Assembly: GCF_003013475.1 (NCBI RefSeq) | Contig: NZ_PXZO01000010.1 | Location: forward strand, 1 to 64,000 | Direction of reading: 5' to 3' | Source: Brevibacillus porteri | GTDB taxonomy: Bacteria; Bacillota; Bacilli; Brevibacillales; Brevibacillaceae | Length of the DNA stretch: 64,000 bases | Shown: one piece after another, positions 7,466-16,064 of the stretch | Layout: every line of letters begins with the position of its first letter | Position numbering within the stretch: the first letter of the stretch is position 1 | Made by a program: the position numbers and the translations under genes | The notes under the pieces: generated by a model | The model's database searches: none | The model's input: the letters and a program-made list of their open reading frames with translations, nothing else | What the model was told of the DNA's origin: nothing

Positions 7466-7705
7466 TAAACTTCCCCCCAACTATTTTCCTAACAGTTTGA
7501 AAATAGCAATTTCTGTATATCCAGTCAATACAAACACTCGCTATCTCCAATTTCATGCCTGAACGAGATTTTAAGCGTATAAATGAGTCTGAACAAGTCT
7601 GAATGGAATATTTTTTACTAAAAAGTGTAATTGTGCAGTAATCGCATAAGAATGAATGCTATAATAACTAAGTAAGTAAAAAATTTCACAATGGGGAGAG
7701 GAACG

Positions 7706-8587
7706 ATGGAACAACCACTTGCAAAATCGACTCATCAGAAATTACCCATTGGAAAATTGCTCAAGAGGGTCTTCGGTATCCTGATTGGTGCTTCCCTGTT
7801 CTCGGTAGCACTCGAGATTTTTCTCGTACCGAACAATATTATCGACGGTGGAATCGTAGGTATCTCGATTATTACCTCGCATCTGTCTGGATTGCCTCTT
7901 GGCGTTTTCCTTTTCGTGCTTAACTTGCCCTTCTTAATCATAGGGTACAAGCAAATCGGAAAAACGTTTGCACTCTCGACCCTCTTTGGGGTTACGATCA
8001 TGTCAATTGGAACGACACTCCTTCACCCTGTCCCAGGGCTAACGGATGATCCCCTGCTTGCAGCTGTATTTGGCGGCATACTTCTCGGGATTGGTGTAGG
8101 ACTTGTTCTTCGCTATGGAGGCTCTCTGGATGGTACAGAGATCGTCGCTGTACTACTTAACAAGAAATCTCCGTTCTCCGTTGGTGAGATCGTTATGTTC
8201 ATGAACTTATTCATTTTGAGCAGTGCCGGATTTGTATTCGGTTGGGATCGCGCGATGTACTCGCTGATCGCCTACTACATTGCATTCAAAATGATCGATC
8301 TGACCATCGAAGGCTTCCAGGAGTCGAAAGCGGTATGGATCATTAGCGACAATCACAAGGATTTGGGAGATGCGATTGTTGCTCGTCTGGGACGTGGTGT
8401 GACCTATTTGAATGGTGAAGGCGGCTATACTGGAGACGACAAGAAAGTAATTTTCTGCATTATTACACGATTAGAAGAAGCCAAGCTGAAGCTGATCGTG
8501 GAAGAAGTTGACGAGAATGCCTTCTTGGCTGTCGGCAATATTCACGATGTGCGCGGCGGGCAGTTTAAGAAGAATGCGATTCATTAG
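7706..8587 (+). CDS. YitT family membrane protein (DUF161 + DUF2179)
   Basis: 293 residues: five to six transmembrane segments up to about residue 200 (DUF161), containing the duplicated PNNIIDGGIVGIS-type loop, then a cytoplasmic DUF2179 domain (GVTYLNGEGGYTGDDKKV). B. subtilis has several paralogues (YitT, YpjC, YvjA, YqfU); the function is unknown. GGGGAGAGGAACG precedes ATG 7706; the ORF's first ATG at 7691 overlaps that site. An extended -10 (TGCTATAAT) lies about 45 bp upstream. It is monocistronic with a strong terminator. Confidence 0.93.
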   Translation: MEQPLAKSTHQKLPIGKLLKRVFGILIGASLFSVALEIFLVPNNIIDGGIVGISIITSHLSGLPLGVFLFVLNLPFLIIGYKQIGKTFALSTLFGVTIMSIGTTLLHPVPGLTDDPLLAAVFGGILLGIGVGLVLRYGGSLDGTEIVAVLLNKKSPFSVGEIVMFMNLFILSSAGFVFGWDRAMYSLIAYYIAFKMIDLTIEGFQESKAVWIISDNHKDLGDAIVARLGRGVTYLNGEGGYTGDDKKVIFCIITRLEEAKLKLIVEEVDENAFLAVGNIHDVRGGQFKKNAIH

Positions 8588-8599
8588 AGGGAAAAAAGT

Positions 8600-8648
8600 G
8601 TACCCTATAGAGCAGACTTTTGAAAAAGTCGTTCTATAGGGTATTTTT
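8600..8648 (+). terminator. Terminator after the YitT gene
   Basis: TACCCTATAGA pairs perfectly with TCTATAGGGTA, enclosing a second short stem, followed by TTTTTG. Confidence 0.88.
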
Positions 8649-8747
8649 GTAATTACGTTCTGTAAAGAAATGTCTACCATTTGTTTCCACAAGCTGATAA
8701 ATAGAGTACGATATTCGTATCACTCATGGATGAAGGAGGTTTTCTCA

Positions 8748-9242
8748 GTGAATCACGCATTCTCGATAGAACGAGTTCCTTTTGAACAGAAGCACGCTCT
8801 CAAGCAACTGTTGGAGCTGTATACGTACGATTTCACTGAGTTTGAGCCTTTCGAAGTAGATGACAACGGCTTGTTTGGCTATGACTACTTTGAGAAGTAT
8901 TGGGTAGAACCAGAACGCCATCCCTTTTTTATCAAGGTAAATGGTAAGCTGGCCGGGTTTGTCCTTGTCCGCATGCTCACAAGCTCTGGTCCAAATTTGC
9001 CATCGATCCACTCCATTGCCGAGTTTTTTATCATGAAACGCTACCGTCGGCTGGGGATCGGAAAAACGGCCTCCCATCAAATCTTCAAAATGTTCCCGGG
9101 TGCCTGGGAAGTCTTTCAATTGGAAAACAACATGCCTGCTATCGGCTTTTGGCGTGCCAGCATCCGAGATTACACAGCCAATCACTATCAAGAGCGTCAA
9201 GAGGATGGCAAAGTCATTCAAACGTTTATTTCGAAACCGTAA
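8748..9242 (+). CDS. GNAT family N-acetyltransferase
   Basis: 164-residue acetyltransferase. Motif A is visible as RRLGIGKTASHQIF (about residues 96-109), after the strand IHSIAEFFIMKRYR, and the C-terminal motif B is FQLENNMPAIGFWR. The N-terminal half is Asp/Glu- and aromatic-rich (TEFEPFEVDDNGLFGYDYFEKYW), as in a subgroup of uncharacterised Bacillota GNATs. The acceptor is unknown. Start GTG 8748, 8 nt after AAGGAGG; in-frame ATGs at 8670 and 8730 lack a ribosome binding site, and 8730 overlaps it. Confidence 0.85.
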   Translation: MNHAFSIERVPFEQKHALKQLLELYTYDFTEFEPFEVDDNGLFGYDYFEKYWVEPERHPFFIKVNGKLAGFVLVRMLTSSGPNLPSIHSIAEFFIMKRYRRLGIGKTASHQIFKMFPGAWEVFQLENNMPAIGFWRASIRDYTANHYQERQEDGKVIQTFISKP

Positions 9243-9247
9243 TACTA

Positions 9248-9287
9248 GAAAAAGCCAAGGGACAATGCGAATCCCTTGGCTTTCCTT
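9248..9287. terminator. Bidirectional terminator between GNAT and histidine kinase genes
   Basis: AAAGCCAAGGG pairs with CCCTTGGCTTT around an 11-nt loop. T-runs lie outside the stem in both directions. Confidence 0.8.
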
Positions 9288-9298
9288 ATAGAAACCAG

Positions 9299-11038
9299 CT
9301 AGCTGGTGACCGCAGGAAACGTCATTACGACAACAGTTCCGCTACCCAGCTTGCTGTCCACCGTAATCTCTCCCCCGTGAGCCAAGACCAGCTGCTTGGC
9401 TATCGCCATGCCCAGCCCCGTTCCACTAGTATTCTCTCCTGTATGCCCACCTCGATAGTATCTTTCGAACAGATTGGCCAGCGTCGTCTCATCCATACCC
9501 GGACCATCGTCCGCAATTTTGACCATAAATTGATCTGCTGCAATCGACTGCACCTCTACGAGCACGTGTGTACCTGTCGGGGTATACTTGATCGCGTTTG
9601 TCAAAATGTTGACGATGATGCGGCGAAACCAGATTGGATCGACCTCGGCTGTTATCGATTGGACATTCGCCGAAAATTCGATGTCATGCAAAGAAGAGCT
9701 CGGATCGTTCACCATATCCACCACAATCCTGCGAATGGTTTCTACGATCGCGACAGGTTGTTTGACCATCGGCAAAGCTTGGTTCTTAAGTCGATAGGTC
9801 AAATTCAAATCCTCAATCAGCCCGTTCATGTAGTCTGACTTTTCCCGTATCGTTTTCCCAAATTCGCTGACTTCTTTTCTGTCCCACTCGTACTGGTCGG
9901 ACTCCAAAAAGGTAGCATAACCGTAAATCGAGCTCAGAGGTGTCTTGAGATCATGGGAGAGCCCGGTAATCCATTCCTCTCGCGTCTGCTCGATCTCTCG
10001 TTGAAGCTTTTCATTGGAACGCAAGGTTTCACTCAGATGCCGGAGAGCGTCAAACACATCCTTGAACACACGAAATGACTTCTTTTCTTTCCCACGCCAA
10101 TTCCTTCCGATTGGTTTTCCTTTTTTCCCGATGGGCTCCTCATAGCGACCTTGGGCCAGTCTTTCCAGCCAATTCACCATATGCAAGAGCGGCTTACCTA
10201 CCCGCCACGCATACCAGCTACCTGCGAATAAAACGACCAGGATCAAAACAATACCGATCTGAAGGAACGTTTCCTTGACCATGGCATCCTCAGACGTCTC
10301 TTGGACACCAGACTGATAGGTTGGATTCGGAATGCCCACTACGTATGTCAAATCGCTATTTTTGTCATATCTGCTAGTGATATGAACAGGAACATTTTTG
10401 GCTGTCTCACCATTCTGAAGAACTTCCGTCATATCTAACTGGGCGGAAGCGTTCGGGTGATTCCATTGATGGATGAGTTTCCCCGCACGATCGTATACCA
10501 AGTACCATGCCTTTTCTTGGGAAAAGCTTTCGTTCAACTCATCCCATGTCTCCTTGCTCTTTCCCGTTTTTGCTGCGATCAGGCGCTTCATCATTTCTTT
10601 TTCGGGAGCGGGTGTTCCATAGAGGATAATAATGTTCTCGTCAGATTGGTTAATGACCCAATTTGTAATGTGATAACGAGAAGCATCACGATTTTCTACA
10701 TAAGCGATCCACTCCCCTGGCCCAAATTGACTGGGAACATCAGCAGGTGTCCGATAGTTGTACAGAATTTTGCCGTGCTTGTCGATGATCTGCAACCAGC
10801 CTTGATGTCTCGCCACGCTTTTCTCGATTTCCGGCTCGACGTGAATACGCTCCCCCTCATAATCAATCTTCAACGTCAAATCAGACGCATCCAGCCTGGA
10901 CAAATCGATGGACAATTGCTCGTTCATGATCCGCCAGCCTAACCCCAGCATCGCGATAATCAGAAATAGCAGTAAAACGAGGAGAAATCCGAACAGCTGC
11001 CGGACATATTGAAAGATCAGCTTATTCCGCAAATTCAT
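9299..11038 (-). CDS. Sensor histidine kinase, large extracytoplasmic domain
   Basis: 579 residues. TM1 is at about 13-36, an extracytoplasmic sensor of roughly 210 residues follows, then TM2 near 255-275, a HAMP linker (RVGKPLLHMVNWLERLAQG), a DHp domain with His362 in GLSHDLKTPLS, and a C-terminal ATPase with N box (NILTNAIKY), DDGPGMD and GTGLGMAIAK. Size and layout resemble B. subtilis YvrG, but orthology is not established. It overlaps its response regulator by 4 bp (ATGA). The regulator is divergent from an ABC exporter, so the exporter is a plausible target. Confidence 0.92.
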   Translation of the reverse strand: MNLRNKLIFQYVRQLFGFLLVLLLFLIIAMLGLGWRIMNEQLSIDLSRLDASDLTLKIDYEGERIHVEPEIEKSVARHQGWLQIIDKHGKILYNYRTPADVPSQFGPGEWIAYVENRDASRYHITNWVINQSDENIIILYGTPAPEKEMMKRLIAAKTGKSKETWDELNESFSQEKAWYLVYDRAGKLIHQWNHPNASAQLDMTEVLQNGETAKNVPVHITSRYDKNSDLTYVVGIPNPTYQSGVQETSEDAMVKETFLQIGIVLILVVLFAGSWYAWRVGKPLLHMVNWLERLAQGRYEEPIGKKGKPIGRNWRGKEKKSFRVFKDVFDALRHLSETLRSNEKLQREIEQTREEWITGLSHDLKTPLSSIYGYATFLESDQYEWDRKEVSEFGKTIREKSDYMNGLIEDLNLTYRLKNQALPMVKQPVAIVETIRRIVVDMVNDPSSSLHDIEFSANVQSITAEVDPIWFRRIIVNILTNAIKYTPTGTHVLVEVQSIAADQFMVKIADDGPGMDETTLANLFERYYRGGHTGENTSGTGLGMAIAKQLVLAHGGEITVDSKLGSGTVVVMTFPAVTS

Positions 11039-11751
11039 GACTGTCTTGCCGGGCTAACCAGCTTGTAGCCCAGCCCTCTCACCGTGACCAGGAGCTTTGG
11101 CTGTCCCGGATTTTCTTCTATGCGCTGGCGCAGCTTGTGAATGTGCACCATGACAGTATTTTCATCAAACATTCCGTACTCGTCTTTCCATACATGATCG
11201 TATATTTGTTCTTTCGTAAATACTCGGTTTGGATTCTGGCAGAAGAAGACGAGCAAGGAAAATACTTGCGCCGGGCAGTCTACTCGCTCTCCGTTCACGA
11301 ATAGTTCGGCTGCCTCCACATTTACGTGAAAACGTCCAAAATCAAAGCGTTTTTCTTCCGTCGATGGAACAGATCCCCCCAAGGTTCTGCGCAGATGAGC
11401 CTTCATCCGGGCCACGACCTCTAACGGATGAAACGGCTTCGTAATATAATCGTCCGCTCCATAAGCGAATCCGCTTAATTTATCAAAATCTGTGCCCTTT
11501 GCTGTCAGAAAAAAGATCGGTGCCTTTGTTCTCTGGCGCACTGCTCCGCACAGCTCAAATCCATTTTTATCAGGCAGCATCACATCCAGAATCAACAAGT
11601 CGTATGTCTTCTCCTCCACAAGACGAATCGCCTCTGCTGCTGTCGTACATGTATCGATCTTGACAAAGCCTTCCTTTTTCAGCACTGTTTGGAGCATCTG
11701 CAAAATCGCTTCTTCATCATCTACCAGCAAGATTCTTGCTTCTTTCTCCAT
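11035..11751 (-). CDS. OmpR/PhoB family response regulator
   Basis: 238 residues: receiver domain with acidic pair DD at 11-12, phospho-acceptor Asp56 (LLILDVMLPD) and the TAKG and YITKPF segments, then a winged-helix output domain with the VHIHKLRQRIE recognition helix and VRGLGYKL wing. It is translated first, overlapping the kinase gene. ATG 11751 is preferred, since GGGAGGG lies 7 nt upstream; an in-frame start at 11775 is too far upstream. The divergent region to the ABC operon is about 140 bp and could contain its operator, though I found no clear repeat. Confidence 0.93.
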   Translation of the reverse strand: MEKEARILLVDDEEAILQMLQTVLKKEGFVKIDTCTTAAEAIRLVEEKTYDLLILDVMLPDKNGFELCGAVRQRTKAPIFFLTAKGTDFDKLSGFAYGADDYITKPFHPLEVVARMKAHLRRTLGGSVPSTEEKRFDFGRFHVNVEAAELFVNGERVDCPAQVFSLLVFFCQNPNRVFTKEQIYDHVWKDEYGMFDENTVMVHIHKLRQRIEENPGQPKLLVTVRGLGYKLVSPARQS

Positions 11752-11889
11752 ATCCGTTCCCTCCCCTGCTGTCATTCATTCTACCATGAGAAACGACGCC
11801 AACAAAAAAGATAAGGAAATGGTAAGGTAGCGTTTTAGTAGGGGAAAGGTCTGGCCATTATGATGAAGGAGAAAGGAGCGGATTCACCT

Positions 11890-12573
11890 ATGTGGGCTAT
11901 TTGCCAACACGAATTTTTTCGGTTGTTTAAAAGTATCAAATCGTTAATTACCGTTGCCTTTATCGTAGGCATCTCGTACTTGGTTTCTGACCTCGTCAAT
12001 CAGGCAGCAAGCTTTCTGCCACAACAGGAGCTGGCGCAGGGACATGCGCTTGGTATCTTTGTACTTATCATGCTGTTTGGGCCGTTGTTTGTATTCAGCC
12101 TGTCCCATGATGTCATAAATCGTGAGCTAGCGGGCAGGACGATTCGCTTTCTCGTTACCCGGACTTCACGCAATCAGATCATTTTAGGGAAATTTCTCGG
12201 AGTGGCGTTCTTCTGGCTAACCTGCATGTTTATTACGTTTGGCGTAGTTTTAGCCACCGTGCAAACGTTTGACGCCAAGACCTTTTACCTCTGCGTATCC
12301 CTGCTTATCTATTGCATCTCGCTGGCACTGCTGCTCTCGCTCGTGATACCTCGCCCCAGCTACACAATGTTTTTGGGAATTGTGATCGCACTGATTATGC
12401 CAGGTCTCGGTCTGTGGAGCACCTTCTCCAGTCACCCAGCAGCACCATGGATTAAATATTTGACACCCTTTTCATTTATGGAAAAAGGTGGCGCCTGGAC
12501 CAGCTTCATATGGCTCTATGCAGCAGCTTTCCTAATCGCTTCTATGTACTTATTCCGACGGAGGGATTGTTAA
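11890..12573 (+). CDS. ABC-2 type transporter permease
   Basis: 227-residue membrane protein with six hydrophobic segments, typical of ABC-2 exporter permeases. After TM2, SHDVINRELAGRTIRFLVTR is the conserved cytoplasmic coupling stretch, followed by SRNQIILGKFLG before TM3. Its stop overlaps the start of the ATPase gene (TAATG). ATG 11890 follows AAAGGAG at 11 nt; an in-frame ATG at 11860 cannot be excluded. Substrate is unknown; similar modules export peptides, drugs or lipids. The histidine kinase/regulator pair is divergent. Confidence 0.88.
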   Translation: MWAICQHEFFRLFKSIKSLITVAFIVGISYLVSDLVNQAASFLPQQELAQGHALGIFVLIMLFGPLFVFSLSHDVINRELAGRTIRFLVTRTSRNQIILGKFLGVAFFWLTCMFITFGVVLATVQTFDAKTFYLCVSLLIYCISLALLLSLVIPRPSYTMFLGIVIALIMPGLGLWSTFSSHPAAPWIKYLTPFSFMEKGGAWTSFIWLYAAAFLIASMYLFRRRDC

Positions 12574-13493
12574 TGGCAATAATCGAGACCATACAGTTGA
12601 ACAAGCGCTTTGGCAATCGCACGGTCGTGAATGACGTCAGTCTTACTGTGCACAGCGGGGAGATTTTCGGATTCCTCGGTCGAAACGGCGCAGGAAAATC
12701 GACCTTTATCAATATGCTGACAGGTATTCTGATTCCGACAGCAGGCACCATTCGCATGTTTGGAGAAGATGCCCATACAGAGGGATGGAAAAAACGAATT
12801 GGCGTACTGCCGGATTACTCCACCTTCTACGACCATCTCTCTCCTGCGGAGCACCTGCACTATTTCGCTCAGGTAAAAGGCGTCACACTGACAAAGGAAG
12901 AATGCATGCGTATCCTGACAGCCGTTGAGCTTGAGGAGCATGCATCCCGCAAAGCCAAAACCTTTTCCTTCGGGATGAAAAAGAAGCTGGGTATTGCCCA
13001 AGCATTAGTCGGAGACCCAGAGCTCATCTTCCTTGATGAACCTACTTCTGGCGTAGACGTCGAATCAGCCCTGCATATTCAAAATTTGCTGCGCAAGCTC
13101 CATCAAAAAGGTAAAACGATCTTCATGACCTCGCACAATTTGAATGAAGTCGAGAAAATCTGTACCCGCATCGCCATCATGAAAAGCGGAAATATCAGTT
13201 CACTCGGCACTCTCGATGAGTTGCAAGCTGCCCATCAGGCATGGCGATCTGTGCATGTGCGCCACTCGGCTTTTGCTACAGAGGATTCTGGAAACCTGCG
13301 CACCTTTATTGAGTCACTCGGGCGCAATACGATTTGGGAAGACGGGCGTCTCTCGATCCAGGTCGATGATGATCAAAAAGTGGCAACCCTCGTTCGTGCT
13401 CTTGTTCAGGGACGCGTGGATATTTATGGCGTGAACGTTGAAGTACCTTCGCTCGAACGAATCTTTATGGGGGAAGAAGCTCATGATGCTTAA
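12573..13493 (+). CDS. ABC transporter ATP-binding protein
   Basis: 306-residue exporter ATPase. Walker A GRNGAGKST at residues 36-44, a divergent signature FSFGMKKKLG in place of LSGGQ (common in this exporter class), Walker B LIFLDEPTSGVD and the H-loop TSHNLNEVEK. A C-terminal 75-residue extension is typical of drug- and antibiotic-exporting ATPases. It starts inside the permease stop codon and its own end overlaps the next small gene by 11 bp, so the four genes form one operon. Confidence 0.95.
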   Translation: MAIIETIQLNKRFGNRTVVNDVSLTVHSGEIFGFLGRNGAGKSTFINMLTGILIPTAGTIRMFGEDAHTEGWKKRIGVLPDYSTFYDHLSPAEHLHYFAQVKGVTLTKEECMRILTAVELEEHASRKAKTFSFGMKKKLGIAQALVGDPELIFLDEPTSGVDVESALHIQNLLRKLHQKGKTIFMTSHNLNEVEKICTRIAIMKSGNISSLGTLDELQAAHQAWRSVHVRHSAFATEDSGNLRTFIESLGRNTIWEDGRLSIQVDDDQKVATLVRALVQGRVDIYGVNVEVPSLERIFMGEEAHDA

Positions 13494-13680
13494 TCTCGTT
13501 TTTGCCCTGCTTCTATCCGGGATGCTGCTTTTCAACATCTCGATAGGAAAAAGCGTGACCACCGGAAGTATGTCAATCACGATTGGCCTGATTGTCCTCA
13601 ATCTCATCTTTTTCATCACAAAGTACAGGAAGAGTCAGCATGAAAAAATGAAAGATCAGGTTAGTAGAAACCATCGATAA
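13483..13680 (+). CDS. Small two-helix membrane protein, ABC operon (copy 1)
   Basis: 65 residues: two hydrophobic helices separated by a short GKSVTTGS loop, then a basic tail. I do not recognise a family. It overlaps the ATPase gene by 11 bp and has GGGGGAAG upstream of ATG 13483 (a second ATG follows at 13486). It aligns with the next gene over nearly its whole length (L-x-GMLL, a G-x-TxG turn, I-x-IGLI, then K-rich tail), so the two look like a tandem duplication. Possible roles are an exporter accessory subunit or an immunity-like peptide. Confidence 0.75.
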   Translation: MMLNLVFALLLSGMLLFNISIGKSVTTGSMSITIGLIVLNLIFFITKYRKSQHEKMKDQVSRNHR

Positions 13681-13710
13681 TCAGGCTCATGTAAATGGGG
13701 GAAGATTCGC

Positions 13711-13896
13711 ATGGCCAGTAGATATCTGGAGTTTGCCGTTATCCTGACAGGGATGTTACTGTATAAAATCTTTTGGGGAAATCTTACACCGGGAGCTATT
13801 GGGATTTTAATTGGGCTGATTATTGTTACTCTCATCCTTTTCATGAGAAAGCAGTACGCAAAACGTGAGGAACAAAAGAAGCAAGAAAATACTTAG
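13711..13896 (+). CDS. Small two-helix membrane protein, ABC operon (copy 2)
   Basis: 61 residues with the same two-helix plan as its upstream neighbour: ILTGMLLYKIFWG, a LTPGAIG turn, ILIGLIIVTLILF, then a basic KQYAKREEQKKQ tail. GGGGGAAGATTCGC precedes ATG 13711. It lies 30 bp after copy 1 and directly before the operon terminator. Unknown function; the paralogy supports both being real genes. Confidence 0.78.
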   Translation: MASRYLEFAVILTGMLLYKIFWGNLTPGAIGILIGLIIVTLILFMRKQYAKREEQKKQENT

Positions 13897-13952
13897 AAAA
13901 AAGCAGCTTGATTGCCACCGAAAACAGCTATGGGGCAACGGGCTGCTTTTTT
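13897..13952. terminator. Bidirectional terminator after the ABC operon
   Basis: AAAAAAGCAGC pairs with GCTGCTTTTTT across a loop of about 34 nt. It serves the ABC operon on plus and the converging HAD gene on minus. Confidence 0.7.
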
Positions 13953-14657
13953 CTACAAGATTGCGAGAAGTTGATCCAGTCGTTCAATGACAGCGAATGG
14001 CTGATGCTCGGAAGTAGGCTTCTTCCCACCTGGATTGATCCAAACCGCTGAGAAGCCTGCGTCCATCGCGCCTGCTACATCTGCCTCCCACGTATCTCCA
14101 ACGAACAGCACCTGTTTGCTCTCAACACCGAGTTTTTCACGAACATGTTCATATATGCGTAGATCAGGCTTATGATGTCCGATGATTTCGGAGATAAACA
14201 CCCGCTCCCGAGGAAAATACGCAGACAAACCCAACCGCTCCACTTTGATAAGAGCCATATCGACAGGGCCATTGGTGACAATCCCTAGCGTATGCTCTTC
14301 TGCCAACTTCGCAATGGTAGACTGAACAGTGACATCTGGCTGGACTGCATCCATACATGCCGCCTGATAGGCGCGTTGAAAATCGTCGACCTGCTCCACT
14401 TCAATCTGTCGGTTACAATCAGCCATGGCTCGCTGAAAACGTAACCTTCTGTATTGCGTAAAATCGTAGCGTTTGGCAATCACATCGACCCACAAATCAT
14501 CTCCGTGGCGCCGCAGAGCCTCAAGGAATTTCTCTTGGTCTAGTTCTGCTGTAAGTGCATGGGCCGCGATCGTCTGCTGCATCCCTTTCTCCCAGCAAGC
14601 TGAAAAATCGAAGAGAGTGTCGTCGAGATCAAATAGGATTGTTGTAAATTTGGACAT
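13953..14657 (-). CDS. HAD-IA hydrolase, YjjG-like noncanonical pyrimidine nucleotidase
   Basis: 234-residue haloacid-dehalogenase phosphatase: motif I DLDDTLFDF (residues 10-18), motif II IVTNG, motif III Lys in HHKPDLRIYE and motif IV FVGDTWEADVAGA. A helical C1 cap lies between motifs I and II. The DLDDTLFDF opening is typical of YjjG-type 5'-nucleotidases that remove noncanonical pyrimidine nucleotides; other HAD-IA activities are possible. It faces the next gene divergently and shares the terminator with the ABC operon. Confidence 0.88.
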   Translation of the reverse strand: MSKFTTILFDLDDTLFDFSACWEKGMQQTIAAHALTAELDQEKFLEALRRHGDDLWVDVIAKRYDFTQYRRLRFQRAMADCNRQIEVEQVDDFQRAYQAACMDAVQPDVTVQSTIAKLAEEHTLGIVTNGPVDMALIKVERLGLSAYFPRERVFISEIIGHHKPDLRIYEHVREKLGVESKQVLFVGDTWEADVAGAMDAGFSAVWINPGGKKPTSEHQPFAVIERLDQLLAIL

Positions 14658-14755
14658 GGCTGAGTTGCGTCCCCTTCCCTTTTTCTTGCTGTTTCATTGT
14701 GCATATGACTCTGTCTTTTGTTATGATCATTGTAACGGAAAAAGGAGGTGGAAAC

Positions 14756-15052
14756 ATGTCTAACGAAAAACTGGATATTTTGATAGAGGGTATGAATGAG
14801 TTGCGTTTGGTTGCTCATGCTCTTATGGATCGGCAGGACGAATTGGATGCCAAGATGGAAGCTTTGACTATGGACGTTCACCAGTTAAAAAACGATGTTG
14901 CCGAACTAAAGCAGGATGTTGCTGCGTTAAAGCAGGATGTTGCTGAGTTAAAGGAAGGTCAAGATCGCCATGAGCGTATCTTGGAGACATTGGCGCTGCG
15001 CGCTCTCGAATGGAATAATTTCCGCCGAGATTTCATTCGCAAGTCATCCTGA
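14756..15052 (+). CDS. Small coiled-coil protein with heptad duplications
   Basis: 98-residue hydrophilic protein, almost entirely coiled coil. Its centre contains three tandem heptads (DVAELKQ, DVAALKQ, DVAELKE) encoded by three near-identical 21-bp units at 14894-14956. AAAGGAGGTGGAAAC gives an excellent start at ATG 14756; upstream in-frame codons from 14699 are rejected. The family is unknown to me. The repeat invites slippage-driven length variation. It ends 5 bp before the converging thioesterase gene. Confidence 0.85.
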   Translation: MSNEKLDILIEGMNELRLVAHALMDRQDELDAKMEALTMDVHQLKNDVAELKQDVAALKQDVAELKEGQDRHERILETLALRALEWNNFRRDFIRKSS

Positions 15053-15057
15053 TGCCT

Positions 15058-15468
15058 TTAGCTTTTAGGCAATTCTACAAGCAGTGTCTCTTTTAACTCA
15101 ACTGGCAAAGAAATAGACTGGCGTGTATTCGCATCGATCATGACCATTGTCACATCGGCGTCCGCCACTAATACCTCTGCAGCGTTGTACAGCTCTTGGC
15201 GGATGACGAAGCTTTTTTCACCCACCTTGATCACCGTAGTAAGCGCCGTTACCTCTTCACGCATCTTCAACTCTTTGCGGTAGTTAATATTTATATTGAC
15301 CACTACCGGCATGATGGCCCGTCGCCTCAATTCATCCAGTGTAAATCCTTGCTCCCATATCCACTCAAAACGCGCCCACTCCATGTACTCTAAATACTTA
15401 GCATTGTTCACATGTCCGATTACATCAATATCAGTAGAACGCACAGTTAAATTATAGCGATGAGCCAT
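15058..15468 (-). CDS. Acyl-CoA thioesterase (4HBT hotdog fold)
   Basis: 136-residue hotdog-fold thioesterase of the YbgC/4-hydroxybenzoyl-CoA thioesterase type. STDIDVIGHVNNAKYLEYME near the N-terminus contains the catalytic Asp and the helix cap, and NININYRKELKMREEV forms the following strand pair. It hydrolyses acyl-CoA or acyl-ACP thioesters; the substrate is not predictable. ATG 15468 is 8 nt after AAGGAG; an in-frame GTG at 15477 overlaps that site. Confidence 0.9.
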   Translation of the reverse strand: MAHRYNLTVRSTDIDVIGHVNNAKYLEYMEWARFEWIWEQGFTLDELRRRAIMPVVVNININYRKELKMREEVTALTTVIKVGEKSFVIRQELYNAAEVLVADADVTMVMIDANTRQSISLPVELKETLLVELPKS

Positions 15469-15608
15469 CGTTCTCACTCCTTGTTTTTCTTCAGTATAAC
15501 GAATTCAGCTACCTGAGTGAACATTCATTCAAAATATTCCGAATGATCATGCTGTTCTTTCCTGATCTTTTTCCTATAATAAAAATAAACACCAGAAAGG
15601 AAGATTGG

Positions 15609-16064
15609 ATGTTCGAACAAGAACTATTGCCGACCTTGCAAACAGCTCGCTCCCGGTATCAGGATGCACTCGTCCATTTGAATGAAGCCGAGCTTGGCTG
15701 GAAGCTGGCCCCGGGCTCCAATTCCATCGGATTTTTGATTCATCACATCGCGGAAGTTGAATATCGATTCTGTATGATGTTTTTCGGCAGAGCAATCCCG
15801 TCCGAAATCACCCTCACTACAATTGGACCTGTAAAGGATGAAGGAAATTTTACCGACTTGTCTGCCTTGCTTGCTTTCAAAGAGGCTGCCTACCATCACT
15901 TGCTGGATTCTCTGGCTACCCTGCCAAAAGACGCGTGGGACATCCCCTGTGAAGCACCGATTGCCACGTTGACTCCCCGTCAGGCACTTGGTCGTCTGAT
16001 CTATCATATGGGCTACCACGGCGGGCAGATTGGACTTATCCGCAAGTACGGAGGACCTCAATGA
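15609..16064 (+). CDS. DinB family protein (DinB/YfiT-like four-helix bundle)
   Basis: 151-residue DinB-superfamily protein. Metal-site histidines are visible in GFLIHHIAEVEYR (helix 2) and YHMGYHGGQIGLIRKYGG (helix 4, the strongest family signature). Members act as metal-dependent thiol-S-transferases or stress proteins; the role here is unknown. AAAGGAAG precedes ATG 15609; an in-frame ATG at 15543 has no ribosome binding site. Its stop overlaps the next start (ATGA), making a two-gene operon with the acetyltransferase. Confidence 0.9.
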   Translation: MFEQELLPTLQTARSRYQDALVHLNEAELGWKLAPGSNSIGFLIHHIAEVEYRFCMMFFGRAIPSEITLTTIGPVKDEGNFTDLSALLAFKEAAYHHLLDSLATLPKDAWDIPCEAPIATLTPRQALGRLIYHMGYHGGQIGLIRKYGGPQ

